Source: Candidatus Saccharimonadota bacterium
GTDB taxonomy: Bacteria > Patescibacteriota > Saccharimonadia > Saccharimonadales > JAGQNK01
DNA length: 39,119 nucleotides
Assembly (NCBI GenBank): GCA_020428105.1
Contig: JAGQNK010000004.1
Span: 1-39,119, forward strand
Direction of reading: 5' to 3'
Made by a program: the position numbers and the translations under genes. Numbering within the stretch: the stretch's first letter is position 1; each line of letters starts with the position of its first letter. The notes below the pieces were generated by a model. That model was not told where the DNA came from and searched no databases. It saw nothing but the letters and a program-made list of their open reading frames with translations. Below are positions 1 through 9,243 of the stretch, in pieces.

Positions 1-3000
1 GGGGGGGTTCCGGGGGGGGGGGGGGCTAACCGGAGGATCTGAAATAACAGGCGGATCAACATCGTCACACTCTTGACCGACAAAATTTGGATAATCATCA
101 CACACCAGTCTCCATGAAGCTACAAAGTTCCAGGTGTCTAGTGGAGGATTAATCTTATTATTCTTGAAATAATTTGGCTGCAAGCCATCTGTGTTTACCG
201 CTTTACATTTAGATTCATCGGCATTTGGGTACATACCGTCCCCCAAAACTGCTGTCCAGAAACACACATCTCGTCCAACTACACCTTTGTCATAATAAAC
301 ATTAGAAGCCGACACGGGTCCGTAGCCAGGTCCAGCGTCCATCAAAAAACCGAGCGGCAGACTTGTCTCTAATTCAGCCGGCATACCTGGACCAAGAGGA
401 ATATCATTGCTAACAATTGTTGCGGTAAATGAATTCATGATAGTTGTTGGTATAGTGGCTCCCGGACCAGGCAATGCTTGACCCACCAGCCCACTTACAC
501 TGGAACCGTCCAGGTGACTGGCGGATAGTGATCCTGACGTATATGCATGATTGACTGTACCCTGCATTAAGAATGCTGTTATACCACCTATGCCAGCACG
601 AGTATCGGCCAACGATCCAGCAGACTTCGTTGCCGAAATATCTCCCACGGAGTAAACATTGTCCAAAGAGGCAGAGGCCGTTTCATCTATATTTGTATAT
701 TCTGCTAAAATTTCGGGTGGCACATCTGAAGACGTAATTATTCCATCTACAGGTGACGTCACACTCACAAGACCACCAATAAATATTTGTGCATCTGATG
801 TAGTTGCCATATATGTACGACTGACTGATATATCGACATCTGAATAAACTTTATTGAGTGTTGTCTCTAGCTCAGCATAACCGATAACTCCACCTATCGT
901 TTCAATAGTATCGGACGTACCAGGGCTAGCATAAACACCCGTTATATCGCCCGTTACGCTCACATTGCTAAACTCAGTTCTGATAGAATATCCAACCATT
1001 CCACCCACCATTCCAGTAGGAATGCCGGTCTGTTCGTAATCAATATCATTCAGTGTAACATTTTGAATTGTTGCGTCAGTTGTTCTCGAAAAGAGTCCTA
1101 TGTACATAATCGGGATTTCGCTATTAGCGATCCTGATGTTTCTAATGCTGTGGCCATTACCATTCAAAGTACCGCGAAAACCATACCGGCTCCATGTACC
1201 TATGGGTATAATTCCATCAAATGTATATTCCTCGCCGCCACCTGTCTGAATGGTTATGTTATATCCACTACAATCAATATCTTGAGCCAAGGTGTATGTA
1301 CCAATAAGATCATAATTAATCGTCTGGAGATCTGCACAAGATGATAACGTATGGCTCGCTCCTCCGTCCACAGTACTAACCGTCATGTAGGTGTATGGCC
1401 CCGTTCCTATACTATTTGTAGCAGCAACCCTGAAATCATAAGAAGTATTTTCATCCAGAGGACCTATCATTTCCGACAGTATTGGCGTTGAACCACTTAT
1501 CCATGTACTGTCACTGCTTTTCTTATACTCATAAATATAATCGCCTAATGCACGTCCTCCGAAATCGCTCGGCTCTTGCCAATTTATTGCGATCGTATCG
1601 TACGCAATAAAACTAGTAGTGAGTCCGCTCGGTGCGCCAGGAACGGTTGCGTTCGTACAACTTCCCGTAAGGAACGTCTGGTCACTACCGTAGCCAGTAC
1701 CATCACTATTTACAGCAAACGCACGGTAATGGTAAGTTGTCTCACACAATAGCTTGGATGTTGTCAAAAAAAAGTTACTACTGATTGGCTGAGGGTATTT
1801 GTGGATCAGGGATTTATACTCGTCAGCAACGTATACATTACCCTGCCCATCTACGGCAATACCACGTACCGTCTGATGCTGTTCCGCGCCCCATCCCCAA
1901 GATCCAATATTGGTCAAAAATGTTCCGCTGGGGCTATATTTCTTTATGCCATCTGAATTCGTAACGTATACATTGTCTTGCTCGTCAACCGTAACATAAC
2001 ATCCGTTACATGATTCTCCTCCGTCAAAAGCCCATTGCGACTGATAAGCTCCTGTCGTACTAAAAGTCTGTACCCTTCCTCCAAGATTTCCATCAGCCAC
2101 CAATAGCTGATTGGATGGGTTGAACTCTAGTCCGTACAGGCCGGCAAACTGTCCATTACCAGTGCCTTGGATACCGGCCTGGCAGCCAGACGAACAAGTT
2201 TGAAATACATTACTACCATCGTCAACGCCCCAGCCCCACATCTCTATAAAGCTACCGCTACTACTAAACTTTTGAATACGGTTATTACCACTATCTGCAA
2301 CATAAACGTTGTTACTATTATCTATCGCAATTCCGGCTGGCGTACTAAACTGATTATCCCCTGACCCATAAGCTCCCCAAGTCGCAAGTAGTGTCCCTGT
2401 GCTAGAAAATTTCTGGATACGATCGTTTTTATCGGATACATAAACATTGCCACCAGAGTCTACGGCTATTCCATGAATACTGCCACCAAATTGGCCTGGA
2501 CCAGAACCAAGCCCTCCACCCCAACTACCCAGCGCCTCACCAGTAGCACTGAAGTGATGCACATTGAAGGTTAACTGGCTGATTGCAAACAGACTACCGT
2601 CTGGAGCAAAGGCAATATCAGAAGGAGACGCCAATTCACCTGGCCCAGGTTCACCCCACGAATCCAGATGGCTGCCCGACGTAGTAAACTTTTGTATACG
2701 GTTCATACCACCAAACATACCTAGTTCGGCCGTGTATAGGTTATTACTATCTGCCGTTATACTGAAGGGCATCTGAAACTGACCATCGTTGGTCCCCTGA
2801 GTTCCCCACACTGCAATTGGAGATCCCGTAGTCGTAAAGCTCTGCACACGATTATTGAATGCCTCGATGACATATAGTGTCGTACCAACCTTTGTAATAT
2901 CGGTCGGCATATTGAATTGACCCGGACCTGAACCAGCTGAACCCCAAGCATTTGCATAACCCCCTGACGTATCAAAAACCTGAATTCGACTATTAGACGA

Positions 3001-4215
3001 ATCAGCAACATAAAGACTAGAGCCATCTAGATAAATACCCATCGCCGTACTGCCTAATTGCCCAACTCCACTACCAGAAATTCCAGCCTGGCAACCAGAA
3101 GTACATACCTGCAAAGCTGCACTGCCATCATCGACACCCCATCCCCAGGTAGCAATAAAATTACCGCTAACATCAAACTTCTGTATACGGCTACAGCCAG
3201 TGTCAAGTGCGTAGATATAACTACCGTCTGAAACGATAGCACCCATACCTTTGCTAAACTGCCCTTCAGCGCAACCCCTCTCCCCCCATCTTGCCAAAAC
3301 CGTCCCGTCAACGGCAAATTTTGTTATCGCCCTAAATCCAGGCTCCATATTATCGCTACCATCAAGAACAAACATATTGTCGCTGGCATCAAATGTTATT
3401 CCATTGGCCGCCAGAAACTGCCCAGAGCCTTCACCCTGGCTGCCAATGCTAGATACATAGCTTCCCTCTGGGGTAAATTTCTGCACCTTACCAGGTCCAC
3501 CCACATAAACATAATTTTCATGATAGACAACTCTAGAATTTAGTAATGTTGTTCCGTCCTTGGTCTCACCCCACGTATCATATGATCCTGAATCGGGCAG
3601 GTCCTCGCTAAGAGTCTTGCCGTAACTCGTATCAGTACCGTACTCAAAGCCACGACTCGAAAGTGATGCTCCACCATCATCACTGATAGTACCATTCAAT
3701 CTGGCTGCGCCGTGCGTAATATTACTAGCGCTATTTGTAACAACCGTAGGGGTTGCCGCAAAAACGGCCGGTGCAACAATATTAAGCATATAAGCTAATA
3801 CAATTAAAGTACTCGTGCCCGCAGTTACCCAGTAACTCAGCTCTTTCCACCTGTGTCGCACAAGTGGAATAATCACGACCTTTACGTGATGATAAGGTGA
3901 ATATCGCACGCCCGGCTGCTCAAAATCAAGCGGCTTCTTGTGATGCCTGTAATCAAAATATACATAGAGAGATGTCGATAATAGTAATAACCCAAGATAG
4001 AGCCAAGAAAGCTCGAAGATACCACCACCCCCGCCAGCCAGCATCTCTCCCCTAAAGAACTGGCTAACTCGAGGGATCTGGAAGGCGCACCAAGCAACAA
4101 GAAACGATATAAAAGGTATGGAAATAAACATCAACACACGCCAGTGTCTACTAACAAAACCCGAAAAGGTACTCCTCCGTAGTAAATCAATGTGTATTTT
4201 TGGTAGCTTTTTCAC
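1..4215 (-). CDS. Giant membrane-anchored NHL-repeat / Fn3 / GLUG-like surface protein (3' end truncated)
   Basis: An open frame runs without a stop from about 4215 off the left edge, giving about 1405 codons of an incomplete protein. The N-terminus is basic (KKLPKIHIDLLRRS) and is followed by three hydrophobic segments at about residues 28-45, 60-78 and 122-145. The last ends in a signal-peptidase-like VFAA, so the bulk of the protein is probably outside the cell. Then come about a dozen NHL-type beta-propeller repeats (pattern G.GQF..P..I..D....YV.D..NNRIQKF...G), about residues 170-800. A fibronectin III domain (PGAPSGLTTS...) follows at about 855-945, then GLUG-like repeats at about 960-1290 and a Pro-rich tail at the window edge. 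Two copies of a WGWGVDDGS...C..GCQAG insert show internal duplication. The GTG at 4213-4215 is chosen because a -10-like TATATA lies just upstream; ATG 4252-4254 or ATG 4129-4131 are alternatives. Function is unknown, though adhesion or host contact is plausible. It is divergent from prfA. Confidence 0.8.
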   Translation of the reverse strand, partial: MKKLPKIHIDLLRRSTFSGFVSRHWRVLMFISIPFISFLVAWCAFQIPRVSQFFRGEMLAGGGGGIFELSWLYLGLLLLSTSLYVYFDYRHHKKPLDFEQPGVRYSPYHHVKVVIIPLVRHRWKELSYWVTAGTSTLIVLAYMLNIVAPAVFAATPTVVTNSASNITHGAARLNGTISDDGGASLSSRGFEYGTDTSYGKTLSEDLPDSGSYDTWGETKDGTTLLNSRVVYHENYVYVGGPGKVQKFTPEGSYVSSIGSQGEGSGQFLAANGITFDASDNMFVLDGSDNMEPGFRAITKFAVDGTVLARWGERGCAEGQFSKGMGAIVSDGSYIYALDTGCSRIQKFDVSGNFIATWGWGVDDGSAALQVCTSGCQAGISGSGVGQLGSTAMGIYLDGSSLYVADSSNSRIQVFDTSGGYANAWGSAGSGPGQFNMPTDITKVGTTLYVIEAFNNRVQSFTTTGSPIAVWGTQGTNDGQFQMPFSITADSNNLYTAELGMFGGMNRIQKFTTSGSHLDSWGEPGPGELASPSDIAFAPDGSLFAISQLTFNVHHFSATGEALGSWGGGLGSGPGQFGGSIHGIAVDSGGNVYVSDKNDRIQKFSSTGTLLATWGAYGSGDNQFSTPAGIAIDNSNNVYVADSGNNRIQKFSSSGSFIEMWGWGVDDGSNVFQTCSSGCQAGIQGTGNGQFAGLYGLEFNPSNQLLVADGNLGGRVQTFSTTGAYQSQWAFDGGESCNGCYVTVDEQDNVYVTNSDGIKKYSPSGTFLTNIGSWGWGAEQHQTVRGIAVDGQGNVYVADEYKSLIHKYPQPISSNFFLTTSKLLCETTYHYRAFAVNSDGTGYGSDQTFLTGSCTNATVPGAPSGLTTSFIAYDTIAINWQEPSDFGGRALGDYIYEYKKSSDSTWISGSTPILSEMIGPLDENTSYDFRVAATNSIGTGPYTYMTVSTVDGGASHTLSSCADLQTINYDLIGTYTLAQDIDCSGYNITIQTGGGEEYTFDGIIPIGTWSRYGFRGTLNGNGHSIRNIRIANSEIPIMYIGLFSRTTDATIQNVTLNDIDYEQTGIPTGMVGGMVGYSIRTEFSNVSVTGDITGVYASPGTSDTIETIGGVIGYAELETTLNKVYSDVDISVSRTYMATTSDAQIFIGGLVSVTSPVDGIITSSDVPPEILAEYTNIDETASASLDNVYSVGDISATKSAGSLADTRAGIGGITAFLMQGTVNHAYTSGSLSASHLDGSSVSGLVGQALPGPGATIPTTIMNSFTATIVSNDIPLGPGMPAELETSLPLGFLMDAGPGYGPVSASNVYYDKGVVGRDVCFWTAVLGDGMYPNADESKCKAVNTDGLQPNYFKNNKINPPLDTWNFVASWRLVCDDYPNFVGQECDDVDPPVISDPPVSPPPPRNPP

Positions 4216-4233
4216 GCACAAATCCCGTCGATT

Positions 4234-4263
4234 TATATATAGAATACTCCACATTACATACAA
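4234..4263 (-). promoter_or_regulatory. Possible promoter of the giant surface-protein gene
   Basis: On the minus strand TTGTAT (4258-4263) is followed after 18 nt by TATATA (4234-4239). A start near 4227 would give a short leader before GTG 4215. The match is weak, and the main use is to argue against the ATG at 4254, which would lie upstream of the transcript start. Confidence 0.3.
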
Positions 4264-4332
4264 CACACAATGCTTATGCTAAATGCGACCAAGAAGCAGA
4301 GGGTTATCGTAGCTTTTACTAATGTTTTCTTT

Positions 4333-4338
4333 TATAAT
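4333..4338 (+). promoter_or_regulatory. -10 element of prfA
   Basis: A perfect TATAAT lies 13 nt before the prfA ATG. No convincing -35 and no Shine-Dalgarno site is seen, so the leader would be only about 6-7 nt. Confidence 0.5.
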
Positions 4339-4351
4339 ATTTAGCTGAGAT

Positions 4352-5404
4352 ATGAGAGAAAAAGAACAACCCCTTCGTAAAGAATTGCAATCACTGCGCA
4401 CCAAACTCCAAGATCCTACAATTTATTCTTCCAAGGAATACCCGAAGCTCGCGAAACGAGTTTCCGAACTAGAGCATATTGTAGAGTTGTTTGATGAACG
4501 AGCAAAACTAGAAAAACTACGATGCCAAGCCGTTGACCTCATCAACTCCGGTGATGAACTCGCAGAACTTGCGCAAGAGGAATTGCAATCCACGAAAGAA
4601 GCCCTTTTGGCTAATGAAGCCAAAATCGCCGAAGCTCTTACTCCTAAAGACCCGAACGACGACAAGGATGTCATCATCGAAATAAGGGCCGCAGCTGGCG
4701 GTGATGAATCTGGAATCTTTGCTGGCGAGCTATACCGCATGTACGTCCGATGGGCGGAGGTTCACAAATACAGCATAGAACTACACAGCGACAACCCATC
4801 AGATGCCGGTGGGTTCAAGGAAGTAATCTTTGCCGTGCATGGTCCGGAAGCATACAAAAATCTCAAATTCGAAGGTGGCGTTCACCGCGTACAGCGAGTT
4901 CCCGCCACAGAATCCCAAGGTCGCATCCACACCAGTACGGCAACGGTTGCCGTTATGCCCGAAGCTGAGGAAACCGACGTCCAAATAAGCGCCAATGACT
5001 TACGGGTAGATGTATTTAGGTCTGGCGGTCACGGCGGTCAGTCTGTAAATACTACTGACTCTGCGGTCCGTATTACTCATTTGCCTACAGGCATTGTGGT
5101 GACAAACCAAGACGAAAAATCCCAGATCAAGAATAAAGAAAAAGCCATGAGTGTGCTTCGCTCACGATTACTGCAGATGAAGATAGATGAAGAAAATGCC
5201 AAAGCCTCGGCTCAGCGCAAAAACTTAATTGGCAGTGGCGACCGGAGTGAAAAGATACGCACCTACAACTTCCCACAAGACAGAATAACCGACCATAGGA
5301 TCGGCTATTCCAGGAGTAATATTCCGGGTGCTCTTGATGGCAATATCGATGACATTATCGAACAGCTCCAAAAGGCTGAACACGAACTCCTAGCTCAAGA
5401 ATAG
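4352..5404 (+). CDS. prfA: Peptide chain release factor 1
   Basis: Class I release factor that reads UAA and UAG in the ribosomal A site and triggers hydrolysis of peptidyl-tRNA. The 350 residues are the usual length. The anticodon-like tripeptide PAT is visible in [12 protein letters not shown] (about residues 182-187), which marks it as RF1 rather than RF2. The catalytic GGQ sits in [12 protein letters not shown] (about 224-235). The N-terminal helical domain and the C-terminal QDRITDHR motif are intact. The gene is divergent from the giant surface-protein gene and converges with the GNAT gene, 28 nt away, with no clear terminator between them. PrmC, which methylates the GGQ glutamine, is encoded about 1 kb downstream on the same strand. 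Confidence 0.97.
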   Translation: MREKEQPLRKELQSLRTKLQDPTIYSSKEYPKLAKRVSELEHIVELFDERAKLEKLRCQAVDLINSGDELAELAQEELQSTKEALLANEAKIAEALTPKDPNDDKDVIIEIRAAAGGDESGIFAGELYRMYVRWAEVHKYSIELHSDNPSDAGGFKEVIFAVHGPEAYKNLKFEGGVHRVQRVPATESQGRIHTSTATVAVMPEAEETDVQISANDLRVDVFRSGGHGGQSVNTTDSAVRITHLPTGIVVTNQDEKSQIKNKEKAMSVLRSRLLQMKIDEENAKASAQRKNLIGSGDRSEKIRTYNFPQDRITDHRIGYSRSNIPGALDGNIDDIIEQLQKAEHELLAQE

Positions 5405-5432
5405 ACTGTATTGTTCACCGGCAGCTTTATTT

Positions 5433-5987
5433 CTATAGGATTTTTTCCCACACAGGGGCATCTAGGCCAGGGCCGTATTTGTCTTTTAGGATTGTGATCC
5501 TTCCACCGAACTTCTTATCATAAAAATCCCAGGCACTTTCTTTGTACCGTGGTCCACTATTAACAATAACCTCTGTGGCTCCTAGGCCTTTTGCAATAGC
5601 AAAAACACTATCGAGCAGCTGGCTACCTACCCCCATGCCTCTTGAGTCACCATCTACAAAAGCGTTTACGATCTCTATAGGTCGCTCGGTACTTGTGAAG
5701 GTCAGCATATCGTCACTTGGATATGCCATGCCCATGACTCCAATAGGCTCTCCGCTAGCGTCTTCGGCTACTAAATACTGACGGTCTATGTTACCACCCA
5801 GTAAACTATCTACCATTAATTGCTTGATTGACCCAATTTCTTCATCTATAACCTCGCCAGTTTCAGGGTTACGCACCCACTGCTCCATGATTGACGATAG
5901 ACTATCTATATCGTCCGCTATCAAATGGCGAACCGCAACATAAGGTTCTTGGTCAATGTTTATTCGTGGATTATTTTCGATCGTCAT
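5433..5987 (-). CDS. GNAT-family N-acetyltransferase
   Basis: A 184-residue single-domain protein. The acetyl-CoA-binding motif A is seen as VDGDSRGMGVGSQLLDSVF (about residues 110-128), after a beta strand in IEIVNAFV. The following VIVNSGPRYKESAWDFYDKKFG is the usual beta5/alpha4 and Phe-Tyr motif of the fold. The substrate cannot be told from sequence. The start ATG lies inside the end of the upstream gene (17-nt overlap), so the two are probably translated from one mRNA starting at the strong promoter at 6290-6318. Confidence 0.85.
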   Translation of the reverse strand: MTIENNPRINIDQEPYVAVRHLIADDIDSLSSIMEQWVRNPETGEVIDEEIGSIKQLMVDSLLGGNIDRQYLVAEDASGEPIGVMGMAYPSDDMLTFTSTERPIEIVNAFVDGDSRGMGVGSQLLDSVFAIAKGLGATEVIVNSGPRYKESAWDFYDKKFGGRITILKDKYGPGLDAPVWEKIL

Positions 5988-6285
5988 ACTGATTCAATTG
6001 AACAGCTCGCTTGACTTGCTCATCCATGGATTCTGCCAAGCTTGGATTCGGACTGTTGATAATAGCATCGATAACCCTGGACTGATCATGTGGCTCGAGA
6101 CCTTCCACTGACGACAGCAGCGGTACAGCGCCTTGATCAATGTGGCCAATTAGCTCACTAGAAATCCTCGCACTATCATCGGTTGCGCGACCAGCCTCTC
6201 TTAGCTCAGGTCCAACCTCTGGATTATAGCTTGGGTTATGAAAAATTTCTGGCATTGTTCTACTTTTTCTTTTATTTGATACCAT
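5971..6285 (-). CDS. Small hypothetical protein, first gene of a two-gene operon with the GNAT enzyme
   Basis: About 104 residues, not recognised. It begins with a short basic stretch (MVSNKRKSRT), followed by an acidic and polar helical region with no membrane segment, signal peptide or cysteine. The start is uncertain. ATG 6285 lies only 4 nt after a -10 element and would need a leaderless message starting inside or next to it, while ATG 6255 (MPEIFHNPS) lies about 30 nt downstream without a clear Shine-Dalgarno site. The 17-nt overlap with the GNAT gene suggests translational coupling and perhaps a shared task. Confidence 0.6.
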   Translation of the reverse strand: MVSNKRKSRTMPEIFHNPSYNPEVGPELREAGRATDDSARISSELIGHIDQGAVPLLSSVEGLEPHDQSRVIDAIINSPNPSLAESMDEQVKRAVQLNQYDDRK

Positions 6286-6289
6286 CTTA

Positions 6290-6318
6290 ATAGTAACAGA
6301 ATATAGTAATGTTGTCAA
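6290..6318 (-). promoter_or_regulatory. Promoter of the small gene-GNAT operon
   Basis: On the minus strand a perfect TTGACA (6313-6318) is separated by exactly 17 nt from TACTAT (6290-6295). This is one of the best sigma-70-type promoters in the window. Confidence 0.7.
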
Positions 6319-6385
6319 TTGTATTTTATTTACTAATCTCTGACTGTGCTACAATTGTTGGCGACAAGCAAAAAAGGAAAGTCCC

Positions 6386-7240
6386 ATGACGATTAGTGTA
6401 TGGCTTGCATATGCAAAAGATAAACTAGAAAGCGCAGGAATCGGTACAGCTAGACTTGATAGCCAGCTACTTCTAGCTGACATACTCCAGCAAGATCGCA
6501 GTTGGCTTATGGCACATCTGGACACCATTGTAACTGATGAAACCCGTGCACAATTAGAACCACAGCTTCTGGAACGTGCGAAGCATGTACCCTTGGCGTA
6601 CATTCGTGGCAAAACAGAGTTTTATGGCCGCGAATTTTTGGTCGACAAAAGAGTGCTAGAACCACGGCCAGAGTCCGAAACCATGATTGATATCTTAAAA
6701 AAGCTTCCAGGGTCAAACGAATCAAATCTAGAAATTATAGATGTTGGTACCGGCTCTGGCGCACTTGCAATTACCGCAAAACTCGAACTACCTCAGGCCA
6801 CCGTTGTCGCTACCGATATTGACCCCGGCTGTTTACAGGTTGCTGAAACCAATGCATCAAAACATCATGTAGACATTAACTTCACCCAGGGTGATTTGCT
6901 CGAACCAATCTCTAACGCCCCAGGTCTCTCGGTAGTAACTCTCGCTAACCTACCTTATGTTCCAGATGATTACCAAATAAACCAAGCAGCCATGCAAGAA
7001 CCTCGTCTTGCCATTTTTGGTGGTAGCGACGGTCTCGATCCGTATCGCAAACTATTCGCCCAGGCCGCATCTTTCTACGACAAACCGAGCTATATATTGA
7101 CCGAGTCATTGCCGCCACAGCAAAAACAACTAGCACTCATAGCCGCTCGTCATGGGTTCCGTCAAATTCAAACAGACGACTTCATTCAAGTCTTTCAGGG
7201 CGGACACCAACAAGGTGTCGCCTATAATACGGAAAGTTAA
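6386..7240 (+). CDS. prmC: Release factor glutamine methyltransferase
   Basis: S-adenosylmethionine-dependent enzyme that N5-methylates the GGQ glutamine of RF1/RF2. It has 284 residues, the usual length. The N-terminal helical domain ends near residue 80 (PLAYIRGKTEFYGREF, family-typical). The SAM site is IDVGTGSGALAI (about 117-128), with the acidic loop VATDID. The catalytic NPPY signature appears as NLPY (LANLPYVPDD, about 189-198), a common variant that keeps the Asn. AAAAAAGGAAAG before the ATG gives a Shine-Dalgarno site. The last bases overlap the stop codon of the convergent htrA gene, so there is no intergenic terminator. Confidence 0.92.
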   Translation: MTISVWLAYAKDKLESAGIGTARLDSQLLLADILQQDRSWLMAHLDTIVTDETRAQLEPQLLERAKHVPLAYIRGKTEFYGREFLVDKRVLEPRPESETMIDILKKLPGSNESNLEIIDVGTGSGALAITAKLELPQATVVATDIDPGCLQVAETNASKHHVDINFTQGDLLEPISNAPGLSVVTLANLPYVPDDYQINQAAMQEPRLAIFGGSDGLDPYRKLFAQAASFYDKPSYILTESLPPQQKQLALIAARHGFRQIQTDDFIQVFQGGHQQGVAYNTES

Positions 7241-8448
7241 TTATTCACACTATCAGGTATAGCTTCTAGGGTTACTTTGACCTGCTGTTCCTTGCCATCT
7301 CTGATTATAGTTAGAGTTACCTCATCACCAACATTATGCCTGCTAATCAATGATGTTAGGCTATTTTTTTCGTTGATTGACTGATCATTAATCCTTACGA
7401 TTATATCCTTGGGCTTCAAACCAGCTTTATCAGCGGGACTACCTTTGACTATCGACTGTTCACCCCCACTGCCCGGAACAATATATGCACCGCGCTTGGT
7501 ATCAATATTCAGCTCATATGCATAATCGTCTGTTAACGACACATATCTAACTCCTAGGTATGGACGCTCTAGTCGACCCGTCTTAATGACACCCTCAATA
7601 ATTCCCTTAGCATCATTGATTGGTATAGCGAAACCTATGTTCTCAGCACCATCACCTGCGACAGCAGTATTTATACCGACAACCTCACCGTTCATGTTAA
7701 TAAGTGGACCGCCCGAATTACCCTGATTGATGGCAGCATCTGTCTGAAAAAGATTCTGGAGTGTCTCCGAGTTTCTACCCGTACCATCAGAAGCTTCTAC
7801 ATTGCGACCATAGCCCGAAATAATCCCTGCGGTAACAGTGTTCTGAAACTGACCCAAGGCATTGCCGATTGCCAGAACCTTCTCACCAACAAGAACTTTC
7901 GAAGAATCACCCAGGCTAGTTGGGCGTAATTCCTTGCCCTTCGCGTCCTTTATCCTAAGGAATGCTATATCGAGAGGATCGCCACTGCTAGTCTGCCCAA
8001 CCTTCTCAACATTATCAAGCTCAGTACCATCAGAAAGCGTGACCGTCACCTTATCACTGCCCTGTACAACATGACGATTAGTAACAATCAATCCGTCCTT
8101 ACTAACAATGAACCCCGTACCAGCACTTTGAACCTGCGACGGACCCAGATCAAAGAATCCACCGCCTCCTCTGCTCGTAGAAGTTACATTAACCGACACA
8201 ACACTTGGCCCAACCTCTTTTGCCAAGCTACTATAAAGCTGGCTTTCATTAGATATTATTTGTCTATTCGTTGTTTCGTCTATAGATATCTTGCTATTTG
8301 AGCGAGAACCTGCCCAGCCACCCGCAAAACCCGAAGTAGCGCTGATTAGTATCAATAATGCTATACCAAGAGGCATCAAACGACGTGGTTTATGCGTACC
8401 TTGTTTTGGACTCGTTGCTTCGCTCTTGATATCTGTTGTTTGCTCCAT
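7237..8448 (-). CDS. htrA: HtrA/DegP-type membrane-anchored serine protease with PDZ domain
   Basis: A 403-residue quality-control protease acting outside the membrane. The N-terminus has a short cytoplasmic part and one hydrophobic segment (LMPLGIALLILISATSGFAG, about residues 24-43) that serves as anchor. The trypsin-like domain shows the triad: His in TNRHVV (about 126), Asp in DPLDIAFL (about 158) and Ser in GNSGGPL (about 244). A PDZ domain follows (about 300-395), with carboxylate loop YLGV. ATG 8448 is preferred over longer starts because AAGGAGG lies 6 nt before it. An extended -10 (TGTTATACT, 8474-8482) precedes the gene. It lies downstream of the LCP and membrane-protein genes on the same strand. 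Confidence 0.94.
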   Translation of the reverse strand: MEQTTDIKSEATSPKQGTHKPRRLMPLGIALLILISATSGFAGGWAGSRSNSKISIDETTNRQIISNESQLYSSLAKEVGPSVVSVNVTSTSRGGGGFFDLGPSQVQSAGTGFIVSKDGLIVTNRHVVQGSDKVTVTLSDGTELDNVEKVGQTSSGDPLDIAFLRIKDAKGKELRPTSLGDSSKVLVGEKVLAIGNALGQFQNTVTAGIISGYGRNVEASDGTGRNSETLQNLFQTDAAINQGNSGGPLINMNGEVVGINTAVAGDGAENIGFAIPINDAKGIIEGVIKTGRLERPYLGVRYVSLTDDYAYELNIDTKRGAYIVPGSGGEQSIVKGSPADKAGLKPKDIIVRINDQSINEKNSLTSLISRHNVGDEVTLTIIRDGKEQQVKVTLEAIPDSVNN

Positions 8449-8473
8449 GAACACCCTCCTTACCATTTACCAC

Positions 8474-8482
8474 AGTATAACA
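8474..8482 (-). promoter_or_regulatory. Extended -10 promoter of htrA
   Basis: TGTTATACT on the minus strand, about 25 nt before the ATG, leaving room for the AAGGAGG ribosome binding site. No -35 consensus is visible, as is usual with a TGn extension. Confidence 0.55.
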
Positions 8483-8493
8483 ATCACCACTAT

Positions 8494-9243
8494 CTACATA
8501 GTCTTGTCGCCCCAGTCAGAGAGCGTCAAAACAATAAATATGATAGCCACCATCATAAGAATAAATTGTTTCTGCCACCCAGCAGAAAGTCTATCGGTCT
8601 GATCAAGGTAATATATAGAGGCAAGTCCGTAGCCTATAACCGCCAGCAACAATGTTGGCTGCGCTAAAACATTGTAAAACAACAACCAATGCCCAAGTAC
8701 CCATACCAAGGCAGCGGCAAAATATGACCAAACATGAGAATATAGCTGTGTGTATGGCTCATCAAAGCCAGTAAAGAAATGTCTAGCACTCAAATAGCAG
8801 ATAGCCCAAGCAGCAACCACGAGTATTGCAAGCGGTAAGTCACCAGACAATAAAAATAGTGCCATTAACGCTGCAAGCTGACCAAAACCTGCTTGTAAGG
8901 CTATGTATACCGTGCCAGATCCTGGCTTCAACAACACAAGCCACAGCACATATAAAATTGCCCAGGTAAGCTGCCACACGCCAAGATTCGTGGACGACAT
9001 GAATACCACAACAGACGCCCCAACCATAATATCTATAGCATTTGCCCGAAAGTTTGCTAACCAATACCTAGGACGCACCGCAAACATTCGCCACTTGCTC
9101 AGTATGACTAGAGCAACCGCCAAAATAGCAAAATCTATTTTTACAAGAACATACAGCAAAAATGGCAGCAAAGCGTTTAGGCCAATATGGGCTAGGTTTG
9201 CAAAACCACTCTTGGGTTTAATTCGCAAGGCGAGTTTGTTCAT
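8494..9243 (-). CDS. Polytopic membrane protein of unknown function
   Basis: 249 residues, almost entirely hydrophobic, with seven or eight predicted membrane segments separated by short basic loops (KWRMFAVRPRYW, LKPGS, DQTDRLSAGWQKQ). No catalytic motif or known transporter signature was recognised. Its start overlaps the end of the LCP gene by 26 nt and it is followed by htrA, so it belongs to an envelope operon. Positive charges on the loop KWRMFAVRPR point to a cytoplasmic location of that loop. It could be a chaperone, flippase or assembly factor for the LCP product, but nothing in the sequence decides this. Confidence 0.8.
   Translation of the reverse strand: MNKLALRIKPKSGFANLAHIGLNALLPFLLYVLVKIDFAILAVALVILSKWRMFAVRPRYWLANFRANAIDIMVGASVVVFMSSTNLGVWQLTWAILYVLWLVLLKPGSGTVYIALQAGFGQLAALMALFLLSGDLPLAILVVAAWAICYLSARHFFTGFDEPYTQLYSHVWSYFAAALVWVLGHWLLFYNVLAQPTLLLAVIGYGLASIYYLDQTDRLSAGWQKQFILMMVAIIFIVLTLSDWGDKTM

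Noticed and set aside
4252-4254. ATG start for the giant surface protein
   Set aside because: It lies upstream of the predicted -10 and lacks a ribosome binding site, whereas GTG 4215 gives a natural basic N-terminus. The choice remains uncertain.
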